In this document: in pieces, positions 1-11,800 of the stretch
Layout: each line of letters opens with the position of its first letter
Numbering within the stretch: position 1 is the first letter of the stretch
Assembly: GCA_902729315.2 (NCBI GenBank)
Contig: LR746264.1
Span: forward strand, 11,035,378 to 11,099,377
Source: Spirodela intermedia
Taxonomy: Eukaryota; Streptophyta; Magnoliopsida; Alismatales; Araceae
Reading direction: 5' to 3'
Length of the DNA stretch: 64,000 nucleotides
Position numbers and translations under genes: made by a program
Notes under the pieces: model-generated
Told to the model about the DNA's origin: nothing
Database searches by the model: none
What the model saw: the letters and a program-made list of their open reading frames with translations, nothing else

Positions 1-142
1 AGAGATCCGACTTCTTACGCAGCGAGGAAGACGACATGTTGTGCGCCGTCCGCCCATGGTGGTGGTGCCGCGTGATCTCCTTGTTCGGTCCCTTGGGAGC
101 GATTCCATTCTCGAGGCCTCTCGGGTCGTAGGAGGAGGCCAT
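1..142 (-). CDS. Vacuolar cation/proton exchanger (CAX1/CAX3 type), N-terminal fragment cut by window edge
   Basis: Read on the minus strand, an ATG at 142-140 opens a frame of 47 codons that is still open at base 1. It begins MASSYDPRGLENGIAPKGPN and later contains GRTAHNMSSSSLRKKSDL, which I recognise as the conserved N-terminal block of plant CAX1/CAX3-type vacuolar Ca2+/H+ antiporters. These proteins sit in the tonoplast and load Ca2+ into the vacuole using the proton gradient. The soluble N-terminus seen here precedes the first membrane helix and in Arabidopsis CAX1 is an autoinhibitory region. A four-histidine run (HHHH) lies just before GRTAHNM. The transporter core (eleven helices and the acidic loop in known members) lies outside the window. 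The gene is divergent from the ADCK1-type gene that starts 2.7 kb away. The family call is strong; the exact paralogue is not decided. Confidence 0.88.
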   Translation of the reverse strand, partial: MASSYDPRGLENGIAPKGPNKEITRHHHHGRTAHNMSSSSLRKKSDL

Positions 143-300
143 GGGAACGGGGCAGAGACAGGGAGAAATGTTGATGTTGACACCCAACCTCGCTGCCTTC
201 CGAGCTCACTCACCCAGTTTCGATGTCCGATGTTGCAGACGTCAGTCTGCCCCAGAGACTCTTGCTCTCCCTGCATATAAAGAAGGCTTCTGCGAAACTT
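143..300 (-). promoter_or_regulatory. Probable CAX 5' leader and core promoter
   Basis: Immediately upstream of the CAX start on the minus strand, a TATA-like TTTATATGC lies at about 275-284, roughly 140 bases before the ATG. It would place transcription start near 245-250 and a leader of about 100 bases. The same bases read TGCATATAAAG on the plus strand, so the direction is supported mainly by the CAX frame. This is inferred from position and motif only. Confidence 0.4.
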
Positions 301-1078
301 CCTATCTCTTGCTTTCTCTCTGCCATATTTATCAATTTAAACGAACCAAAATCTCCGGAAACAATAGATTCGGAGGTTGTTATGCGACTTACTTCCTTCC
401 CCACGGACCGATTTGGGGGTTTGATTGTCCCCCAAAGTCGATCCCATGGCGTCCTTCACAGCAGCAGCAAGTCGTGTAGCTCTGGTGACCGTCCACGCAG
501 AAGCACCGGCCCCGGTGATCGTTGAGACCGTATTTTTCCGGGCAGTCCGGACAAAAGCCGTAAAAAGCTTCTACACGGCTGGGTATCATCTGCAAGGCAT
601 TTTCTGTGAGATATGTTACCAAAACTTGCCGAATGTATTTGATATTATGCCGCTAAACTTACAACTAGTACACCGAACGAGTAAATTATCAACAGTACAA
701 TGCTCATGACTCGCCGAGTTGGCCACTCTCGACAACCCCTCCCTGAAGGCGGTGATGCTCACAGGAAGTTTCCTTGTTGCTTCATCCCAACGTTTTCCTC
801 TGTGCCGACTAAGCGCATGCAGTGAAACCTTCGCGAGCACGCCCCCCTCGTCGCTTCTTCCTTGGCAGGCCGAACCTCGGGCGGGGCTCTCTCGACTGAT
901 GCCATCGAGACGCATGATGATAATTAGCCGTATGTGCGGTTGATAGAGAGAGTTGTGATAAAAACATACGGTACTGTTGCTTCCTCCTGCTCTAGTGTGA
1001 TATTAGCATACGATAAAAACATCAGGATTCCCACAAAGGACGGCCTCTTGCTCTAGTGTGAAGCTTCCTCTTTCAATC

Positions 1079-1524
1079 GTGAGCATTTGTGTGGCAACAG
1101 GTCTCCGGTCCAGCATTCTTCTAGGAATCAAGATGCAGGATCACTTTCTGGATATAAATGAGAACAAATAGAAGATAAATCACCAAAGAATCCTGATGAG
1201 AATAATAGAATAATACTTCCACCAGACACCGCTAATACATGACCTGTTTATAGAAAACAGGAAAAGATAACCGCCTCTCATGACCCCCTAACGGGTCAAA
1301 AGAAATGAGGTGACAGCCGTCTCTCACTCCTACCACGTGTCCTGACCGAGTCAGACGGGAGACGTGCCCGAACGTCTCCCGCACGTCTCCCGAACGGTTG
1401 AGACGGGAGGTGGCTCCTCGCATCTCCCTAGCGGGTCAGCCATGATGGACTGACACCGCCAACAGTTCTCTTGCAACCGTGAGCGTTTGTGTGGCAACAG
1501 GTCTCCGGTCCAGCATTCCTCTCA
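1079..1524. repeat. Direct-repeat pair about 400 bp apart
   Basis: About 45 bases starting GTGAGCATTTGTGTGGCAAC at 1079 recur at 1480 as GTGAGCGTTTGTGTGGCAAC, followed in both copies by AGGTCTCCGGTCCAGCATTC. The repeats bracket roughly 350 bases that include a hairpin with 9-base arms (GGGAGACGT at 1357-1365 and ACGTCTCCC at 1372-1380). The arrangement could be a local duplication or the ends of a small decayed element. Confidence 0.6.
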
Positions 1525-1661
1525 AGGAAAGGAACCACCACGGGGTCTCTGAACTTTCGAACCCGTGACAACAGAGCTTTGCTCTTGTGGCTCCAGCTCT
1601 CCCCGGCCATTCAGTATGGTTTCTTGCTGCGGCGAGGATGCTTTCCATCCATTTCCACCCG

Positions 1662-1664
<3 letters not shown>

Positions 1665-1706
<42 letters not shown>
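1665..1706. repeat. (CT)n microsatellite
   Basis: An uninterrupted CT dinucleotide run of about 40 bases lies in the CAX/ADCK1 intergenic region. It is likely polymorphic between individuals. Confidence 0.95.
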
Positions 1707-1709
<3 letters not shown>

Positions 1710-2807
1710 AGACTATGTATATTCCATACAACAATGATCTGGACGCCTGCACGAACTCTCCAAGACAGACTGTTGATCTCTTCGACGCGACTCCTCTCCG
1801 TACTCTATGATGTCCCTCCTTGTTGCTGGAATCGAAGCTTACTTACCGATGACGGCCACACGCCGAGCTCGGCGCCGTAGTGTACGAGGTGCACCAGGAG
1901 CCCCCGCCTTCCGGGAAGCTCTCCGAGTTACGCTGTACTTCCCCGTCATCTCCGGGTTTAACCAGCCGTTGCGTAGAGGGCGCAAGAGAGACCTTCCTCG
2001 AAGCTTCAAAGGCTCCGAGACCGAACGGCAAGGCAGAAGAGCCTCCGCTCGACTCTCGCGGTTCGTCTCTGCGCAAAATCGGCTAATCATCGCAAGCGTA
2101 GTATTCATTGGTCGAAAGGGCTTAAACTGGTCCCCCAGGAAAGCGTCGGCTCGAGAGTCCACTTCCTCTGGTCACACAAAACTGAGCTCTTGAACTGGTC
2201 TCCAGAAATCTGACTTCGACTTTAGGAAAAAAAGCTCTTGTTTCTGAAGAAATTCCCTGGAGGACAGCAAAGTCGCGAGGAACAGGGAGGATACGCTGGC
2301 CGTTGGAAGATCTGCGGGAACCAGCATCTCTGGAGTCGTCTTCCTCGAGATGCAAGATGAGACTTTTCGCACTCATCAGGAAAACGTTTATCGATCATTG
2401 ATGCTCAAAATGAGCTTCAAAATAGTCAAGTCCAGCGGAGCGATGACCATCATCGTACGCTCCAGCGGATATTTCTCATAACCAGAGTGGAATGCATTAT
2501 TTTGCCCGCGAGATCCGAAGTTGCCAGCTTCGGCGGTGCAGCCCAACGGCTCGGGATGCTCCCGAGTCCTGCCAATCAGCGAAAAACGTTTTCCAGCACG
2601 ATCACGTGATGCACGTGCGAGACAGTAAATATTATATCATAATATTTCACATAATATGTAATATTAAATGCGATCGGAAAAAAATAATATTATAATGTTC
2701 CCTGAGAGAGCTCCGTGGGGTATGCTACTTCCTCGCCTCCGCCGTCTCCGGCCTCAAGCTCGCCGGCCGGGAAGTCAGGAGGAAGGGGCGCGGGAGTGGG
2801 TCATTAG

Positions 2808-5800
2808 ATGGCGGTGCGGTTCCTCAGGCGAGCCTGCGCCAAGCTGTCGGGTGCCGCCGTCCTCCTGGGAGGCGGAGTCGCGGCGGCAACGGTGATCTCA
2901 TCGGATGATCCCGCTTCCGCTCTCAAGGTCTGCGCAATAGTTCCCGTCCGTATCTGTCGCGATTCCTTCACCGCTGCTGCCATGGTTGCCGGTGAGTATT
3001 GCTCTGTCCTTCGCGACGATCCCTCGTCGGAAATAAGTTTCTTTTTTGATGACGTAGGTTTATTGAAGAGACATACAATCCCGTCATGAAAATAATACAC
3101 GCCACTCCATCAATTCGCGAAAATAAGACGCCCTCTCGTGTTTCCCTTGTTCCCATTCCCTCCGTTTTGCTCCCCCTCGCAGATTACAAGTACTCATTGT
3201 GGGGACTCAATGAAGGAAGTGTCGAACACGCCAGGGTCAAGCACGAGGTCCACCTTAGAGGTGCTAATAGGCTTCAAGATTTATGTTTCCGGAACGGTGG
3301 GATATACATCAAGCTCGGGCAGCACATTGCTCAACTCGTATGTCTTTTATTTTGATTATATGCTATTCACTGTTACTTTCTGAACAAAACTAGGGGCATT
3401 GTCCTATACTCAGGGTTTCTTACAATCGCAGATAAAAATCCAGGTAGGATGACAGTTAAATTTTCTCGCCGTGTTACCGTCCGTTGCTCTGTGTATAAAA
3501 ATCTAGGGGCATTGTCCGCGGCGGTTAGTATATATCCTTTCCGATGACCCTGTTGGAGTTATTGGTTTTCCTCGTAAAATAAATGAAATATTTGACATCC
3601 TAGATATACTTTTGGGAGAGGGAAAAACACTGTCCATGGAATGGTGTATTGAATGGATGATCAACAATAACGATTATTTGAATATTTTCTTAGAACCCGG
3701 TCAAAGAATAACCTTCAGTCAAACGAGGAGAGTAACCAAGAGGTGATGTAGTTGTGGATAAGGAAGCTGCTGCCATTGATGGAGATAGTTTTTGCTGTTT
3801 TCCTCTCCAAAAATGCTTTGAGAAGGACAGCCGAAACTTGATTGATAGGAGGGAGATGTGCGTAATCTAAAACCTATTAGTAGGGTCTGCCAATGGGGCC
3901 AGGCATCACGAAGCTTGGTCTTGGTACAAGCAGGACGCTTTCAGATGGGGGGCAGACAAAATCCATTGTTCCTATAGCACCTCCCCCTGTTTCTTTCGGA
4001 GGTGCTGAGCTGGAGCGAGGGAGATATGACTATCCTGTTTCTTTTCTGGGCCTGTTGGAATGAGAGTTCTTTGATGTGAGCAGGGGTTGCGAGAGAGCAT
4101 AGCTCACTGCGGTATATGTATCAACTCATTGACGAGATCAAAACCAACTGAGCTCAGCGTTTGACTAAGAAATAAAGTCAATATTTTCATTTTTTTTAGA
4201 GCTTACAAATCTTCTCTTTTTTGCCCTTAAAACTTATATGCAAGTCACCTCCAGTTCCAGTGAGAATTCGCAAAACTCCGTTTCCATCGAGAATTGAATG
4301 GGGTTTTCCCGTAATAATCAGGTCAACTAGCATTGATTTTTTCATAATGGAAATTATTTCATTAGGGCTCAAATATCTGATGATCAATAGATAACCAGGG
4401 AAGAAAATATTTTTATATGATTCTGGGGAAGGTAAAGAGCGAAAAGCTAAAATTAGTGCTACATTTATGTTGCTGGTCAGCATATCAATTGTCAGTATGG
4501 AGGATCATAGTCAATTCGTTAACTGTATTCGCTACTTTCTAGTTACTTTACGGTACAAGTTATATATTTTGTGAGAGTCATTGGTTTCCTGGGTTCATAA
4601 ATTCTTAGTTATATCTATTTAGGAAGTTATCTACCTGTGACGGGGTGGTCTCCCGGGGCATTTAAACTTATTTGGACAAATTTGTTCTCATCATCACATG
4701 AAGCCTTTCTTTAATTTTATTAGATGTAGTACTGAATGTAACATCTGGGAGTGCTCTACATGCAATATCAATTCAGATCTAAAAGAATAGTTCATTTGGA
4801 AGTCTAAAGGACTTAAGCTCATATTATTGATTGTTAACAGATCACTAATGATTTCCGTCCCATGACAGCACTGTATGATGTTTAGATCCACCTATAGTCA
4901 TGTGGGGGATTGGAAATGATGTCAGCTTTATGGTCATCATGCAACACATGTTAACTGCTTACTGAAGAATGATTTTCGTTGTAACATATTTACTTATGTT
5001 TCGCACAGGAATATGTTTTGCCTCAAGAGTATGTGCAGACAATGAGGGCATCAATGCTGAAGTGTTGTCCTGTTTCCTCGTATGATCAACTCTGTGAAGT
5101 ATTCTCAAAAGAGCTCGGAAAATTGCCAGAGGAAGTACGTTGTACTGTAAAAAGTATATAATTCACGAGTCAGCTTTCATAGGATTGTAAACGCACAATC
5201 AGTCTTTGGTTGTTTAAACGAATGTTTTTAAGTGTAATTTAGTATTGTCCCATTAAGTCTACAGGTTATACTTGCACTATCGAATGTCTAATGAAAAATG
5301 AAGCTTTTTGATCTTGAGGAATTTTCAATATTAGATTGGATAGTTTCGTTTACAGAGATTTTTGAAGCAGTTCTGAATTGTGCTTTCATCATATTGATAC
5401 ACATCGAAGGGCTGATGATCATTCGGATGCTGTGGAAGTAAAATGGTTCTTACTAAGCAAGTCATATTTCGTCTGCCTTGTTTTATTCTTTGTTATGCAT
5501 AAAAAATTGAGGATTTTTTGGTGGGCTGGTTCTATGTATTGTGATGATTTCTTCCTTACTATCCATGTAACTATTATTATACCTTCCTCTGAAAATCCGA
5601 TCTATTCTTTTCTCCTTGAGCTAAGTATGTTTCCATAGTCCAGCTTCCATAAAAATGTACTTGGACTAAAAATATCAATATAAGTTGATATTTTTTGTGC
5701 TATAAGTAGAAGTCCATGTATAACTATGACACACCACTCTAAATGTCAATATGAAATATTACTGATTGTGAAGTGCCTTTAACATCAGAATTATCATAAC

Positions 5801-8800
5801 ACTGAAATGTCTCAGTTTTAATGTGTCCAGAGAGCCTTGCTATCTAAAAATAAACACATAACTATCCGTAAATTGTTTGAAAGATCTAGGTAGCTGTAAT
5901 AGTATGCATGATGAGAAAATGAGGTCTTTGTTGCTTCTTGGTTATGCTGTGCATTGGATGGGCGAGGCTATCATATTCCATGAGTGTTGAACTAGTGAAA
6001 AACGAAATATGTGCGGATGCATTGCTCATTCTCATTTTGGTGAGTTTTCTTGTTCAACTGTTTAAAGATTGAGTGTAATAGGGGTAGGAAGTTTCAAATG
6101 TTTAAAGTCTGCATTTGGTTATGAAATATTCTTTCACTATTTGGTGTTTTGCGTTGAAAAATTGGACTCTATCCTGAAGGTCTCCGTTGATTATTGAAAT
6201 CTACAGGATTGTGGTGTATGTTTCAAATTTTAAATGATAGTGTAGAAATAAATTTTAGGCAAAGATACAAGTAATTGCACGGGACAATGCATCTTATAGT
6301 TGTTCGGTGGTTGACCGACTCATCTTTTGAAGCCTTTATTCATGTATTTTAAGTAGGGCGACTCCTAACCCGTTACTAGTTGGCATCTATGGCTATTGAA
6401 TTCTTATAAACAAACAAAAGAGAAAACAAAATGGTAACATAGTCTCATTTGCCTCCCCTATCGTTAGTGCTTTAGCTGATGGGGGGTGCACAATAGTGTC
6501 GCTCATCTTTTTCTGGGAGAATAATCCACCAATGAAAGCCTTCATCTTTGAGTTGATGGAGGGAGAGAGAGAACAATGCCTTCACCTTTATGTCTCTATT
6601 CCTACGTTGTTGTTATACAAAAAGGAGAGGAGGAACTGTGCCTCTGCACTGGAGCCCCTCATTTCTTGGAGACTTTAGAAGAAGCACTTGTTGGTGGAGG
6701 CGGAAGTAGCAGCACAAGAAGAATAAGAAGAGAGGAAAAAAAGAGAGGAAGAGGGACCATCATTGACTATGTTACTGGTGGCCGAAACTTTTGACGGACT
6801 AGGGCCAAACTGTGAAATGACAAAGAGGAATTGTTAGGGATTCCCCTTCTTTGAAACCCTTCCCCAGGATATTTTGATGAATGAGGGAGGAAGGGAGGGA
6901 GGGGGGAGCATGAAAATACTATACCTCTGGGAACGATGAGTCTTACCTTGCTCTGAAAAAGGCCATGCTCAACTTGCTTTGAAGAAGCTAAGCCTGTTAA
7001 AACAGCCTTTCGAAATGATAATAATAATAAGAAGAAAAGTATAATGCGAAATTTGTATCCACTAGCTCATTTTGACCTTCAGTGAGTGATGTGTTCTGTA
7101 GTCAAAGCCATTGTTAACAGACTCATCCATCATATATGAGCTTTATGCTCAGTGATGTGATTGAATAACAATGGACCAATTCAATCTTACAGAAACCTTG
7201 TGTGTATCAGGCAAGTTTAATTATAGCGGGCTCAGATTGGCCTAGATGTACCTTACGGCCTATGATTGAGGAATTTTACAGTTCAATCGGTAAAGTAAAT
7301 GCAAATATGCCTAAAGATTCAAATAAACTTGATGACCTAATTTCCGTGATGATTTTTTTCTGTGAAAGCTTGTCAAATGGCTTAATCCTATAAACTCTCT
7401 AATTGGCTTTATCTTTAAACGGTTGTCAAATGGTCTTTATCCCATAGATTCTCATGTTGGTTTCAAATTAGCCTCAAACAGGCTTTTTCTTGAAACGTTG
7501 CCAAATATTCTTTATCCTACTGATTCTTTTACGGATTCAGGTCAGAAAGTTGTCTTATAGGTTTCTTCCAATTAGAACTTCTAAAAATTTGTCATAATGA
7601 TCTTATCCTATAGACGTTCAAATGATCTCAGTGACAGAAAGCAATTGAGGGTGTCCAATCAATAACCAATTTTGTGCATGATTCATGATGTAATGGACCC
7701 GGTTTATGGGATCCTCTCATGGTAGGTAATTGAGGGTGTTCCTTCGTTAGAAGAATGCAATTAATGTTGACTTCGGTTGGTGAAGACGATCCAAACTTGA
7801 ACAAAGTTAGAAAGCCTTATCCATACAAGATTTTTAAATATAAAGAAAAGACAAGTTAAGTTTATTAAATCGACAGAAAATAACTCTTTACATGTGAATA
7901 AAAAATGTGAAGAAAAAAATCTGAGTTGCCAACTAAACCTTCTTAAACGTAACAAGCCCTGCTCAAAAATAAGCTTGAACAAGACAACCAGAACCAAATT
8001 ATATCAACTTACAAAATATCTTATGAGAAGTTGAGTGCATAAGGAATCTTAGAGCGACATTTGACTACTTGTATACGGTTGGAAATGAGAGCTTCTCGAA
8101 CTTTTTTTTCTGGATTCATAGAAGCACTAATTGTCTCTTATTCATGGGGGCTTTAATAGCTACACAAAGCTCAAGATCTATTGTAAGAAGTTCCTCCTTC
8201 GGTGGTTAGAAAATAGGTAGCTTTTCTTTTTCTTTTTGTTGTTGCTTTTGGCTAGGTAGCCAATGCAACCTCACTGACGTTCACACAAGATAGGAGTCGG
8301 TTGATGCGGCTTTCGATTTCTGTGTTGATCAACATTATTAGCACTTATATGGACACTTGATAAAAGTATTGAAACCTACAGTTCTTTGCTGAAAACTTTT
8401 GCAAAGGATCTAGACAAATTGGGACAAGAAATTTATAACTATCAAAATCAATTTATCATGTTCAGCATATCTCAAAACTCATGACTGTAAATTATGGGTG
8501 GATCAAAGAAATACATTTCGAAAATAATCCTTTCTTCTCCTTGCCACCAACGTATAGTTATTTTCCTTCCTTTTTTTTAGCTGCTTAGCAATCTTTGCCG
8601 TCATACTTTGTGATTTTAGCAGTTTTTGAGAAATTATGGCGAAAGTATTGAAGTTCTCTTTTTATTTAGATTTGGCTTCTGAGCTGCTCAAAATTCGATT
8701 TACAGGTTTTCATGGAATTTGACCGAGTTCCATTGGCGAGTGCTTCTCTTGCGCAAGTCCATACTGCTCGGACACATGATGGGGTCAAAGTAGCCGTAAA

Positions 8801-11800
8801 GGTATCAATACTTTGTTTTGAAATTTCTTTCTGTTTCTTATATTTGTGCTACATTCCCATCCTAGATAGATTTATCTGATGAATATTGAATGTTAACTTG
8901 AAATTCTTTTTTTATTATTTTGCTGAGATCCAACATTTTTTTGTAATCTAGGTCCAACATGCCCACTTAACAGATACTGCAGTAGCAGATCTTACTACTG
9001 TTGACCTCTTAGTGAGCTTTCTACACTGGTGTTTCCCTTCATTTGATTACAGGTATGCATTTGCTTGGGTTTCTTGCTAATGAATATTTCAAGTAAAAAA
9101 CTAGCAACTAGAACGTCAGTATTTTTAAGAAGTTACTGTTGACTAGGAGCTAACTATTTTTGCTATCTTGATTGATCTATTGTATTTGGTTTGATACTCT
9201 CTTCCACTGTTGTGTTCTCTTTTTATTGAATTGTGGTCTCATCTTAGCTTACTCATTAAAAAAGCTCGAACCGCCAGATGGTTTAGCTTAGTAGTTTAGT
9301 TCAGCTACAGTCTTACGACATTGTGTCAGCAAATCATCTGAGGTCTTCTCTTATCCAATCGCGGTAACTTGGTATCATGTCAAGACTTGGAAGAAAACTG
9401 AGTTGGATTGCAACTTATTATGAGGGAACGATCGTGGTTGATGCATTGTCCCATAGGTTTCCTTGGGAAATTAGATTAAGAAATAAGAATTGAGCAGTGT
9501 TAGTCGACACAATGTTTGAAGTCTGTTCACTTTTTGATTTCCTCCAAATCAATATGCTATATGTGGTCTATATAGAGAGAGAGCAGCATCTTTATTTCTG
9601 ATCAAATGCACTGACACACCATATAGTAGGAAGTTAATAGATAACTCTCCACTCAAAGTCCTGAAATATTTTTCAAAGATATACATAGCAGTTTCAAGGC
9701 CCTTTAAATATCCTGTGGGACTATTGCATCAGCAAAAACAAGGTTGGTTTCAGACATCCTGGAAGATCTATTTGCACATGGATCAATATAAAGGGATTCA
9801 TGTTGTGGAATCTTATACTTTCGCTAAAAGAAAATTGACTGGAACCAACCTGTACTCCGCTGTATGCTACCTAAGCATTTACTCTCTTTGGGGGGTTAAC
9901 CTTTCATCGAAAAGGAAAACGCCATATGCATAATCATCACCTTTATTGGGCACCCCAATGCCTCTGGAATTAGGTTGGCATTTATATGTTTTTTTGTCAT
10001 TTAGTCCTTTTAATATTTTCTTAACCTCTTTAATGCAGATGGTTGGTGGATGAAATACGTGAAAGTGCCCCCAAGGTAAGCTACTTGGATAATTTAGAAT
10101 CAAGTTTTATAATCATATGGGTGACAGATGTGAAATGAAGGAATATGATGACTAGTGTAGTTTTATTCTATTGCGCTAAATAAGGGAAGTCACTAATGAC
10201 ACGTTCCTTATACATTCGAAAATGAAGTTTATTTTATTATGTAATTTATACGAAAAATGGGGGAACTAGATCGCAAGTCTAGCTCCATTTTATTGCATAT
10301 TTGAAATTTCCTTTGATAGATATTATTATTAGTTGGGAATTTGTGCAGATTCTTTTTGGATGCATACTTATGTAATTTTGGAATATAATCTTGAGTAGAC
10401 TATTTTTTCATGCGACTTTCTGGATATACTCTAGGAATGGGAAATGTTTTAAAGACCCATGACCTTTATTCAAAGCTATCCCCATAAGAGGGGAAACCCA
10501 TATTCCATCTTGTTAAAATACTCTTGTTTAGTGTGTCACGTGACTAGTGACTCACGTGACTGTCTTAGTGTCTATTTTTCTTGTGTGTAAGTTTCACACG
10601 TCCAAAACCTTTCACTAGGGGACTGATATAAATACCAGACCTTTGTTGTGAATTGATGTAATAGAATCTTTCCCTGATCTTGAATACAAGTTCCTTTCCC
10701 TCTCTCTACATGAGAATGTTTTTGCCCCAAGGATCCAGATGAAGTGAAGGAAATTCTACATGGTATCAGAGCCAATATAAGTGTGATTGCCTCCTGTCTA
10801 TTGTATTTGTGTAGGAGGTTTATGTTGTCTCAGTGAGCCCCTTCTTGAGGACATTGGGAAATCTGTTCAGTTCTTTCTGTGAACCTCTTCTTGTGGTGAT
10901 TGTTGATCTTCACTTGAACGTCTTCTTGAGGACATCGGGACATCAGGAACCTCTGTGCAGGAGATTTATGTTTTTTTTATCTCATTTTTGGGAGCACTTC
11001 TTCCTATTTCTATTTCTAGTTCTATGTCAAAAAGAGGAGAGTTCTCAGTAGGTGATATCTCTACTACCATGATGGATTGTAATCATGTAACATCAAGATT
11101 GATTGTAGAACTTCATCCCATGGTCACATAACTTAAGCTAATTGGTTATAATCTAATCCAGTGGTCAGAATATATTAGGGAAGTTCTAACTGGCCACACC
11201 ATTTAGAGGATACGACACTAGATCCTACGTCATGTCAATTTAGGATATGATGGGAGGAGGATGCTTTGATAAAGACATGTCTATGGGGGACTATCATTCC
11301 TCATATTAGTAGAGAATTTTTGTTCATGAAAACTACAAAGGATTTATGGGGAACAGTACATATGAAATACTCAATGAATAACAATAAGTCACATATGTGA
11401 ATTGGAGATGAAATCCCTTTTTATTATTTAAAGATCCAAGTCGGTGATGGAGTATGCAGGAGAATTAAAGAATTTGTGACAGGAGTTTGATTATTACCTT
11501 GATCTTGGAACTGAAGAACCCAAAGATGCTCTTCTATGTATCTTTATAGAACGATGGCATGTCTTTAACTTTCTTTTTGAACTGAATCCTATATTTGATC
11601 ATATTAGACGACAAATTTTAGGACGTGAGTGGAGACCAGATCTTGATAAGGTGATCTCGATTGTCCTAAATGAAGAAAGTCCTCAAAAATTGATGCTATC
11701 TGCATATGATACGGGTAATGCAGCTTTTGTGGTCAAATCTGGGCATACTATAAAATCTGTTGTAGATTCAGTTCGTCAACCGCCTGTAATTTAAGGGAAA

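Larger units (their letters stand above)
301..2700. other. Intergenic region between divergent CAX and ADCK1-type genes
   Basis: I see no supported gene here. The stretch holds a CT microsatellite, a pair of direct repeats (1079-1123 and 1480-1524) and a short perfect hairpin, listed separately. An AT-rich run at about 2625-2700 precedes the first exon of the ADCK1-type gene. Short open frames on both strands overlap one another and match nothing I recognise. Confidence 0.5.

Noticed and set aside
425-709. Plus-strand frame with MASFTAAASRVALVTVHA, resembling a transit peptide
   Set aside because: No mature protein follows, no matching splice partner is seen, and it overlaps other frames.
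9275-9350. GATGGTTTAGCTTAGTAGTT resembling a tRNA D-arm
   Set aside because: No matching anticodon or T arm follows within tRNA distance; it lies in an intron.
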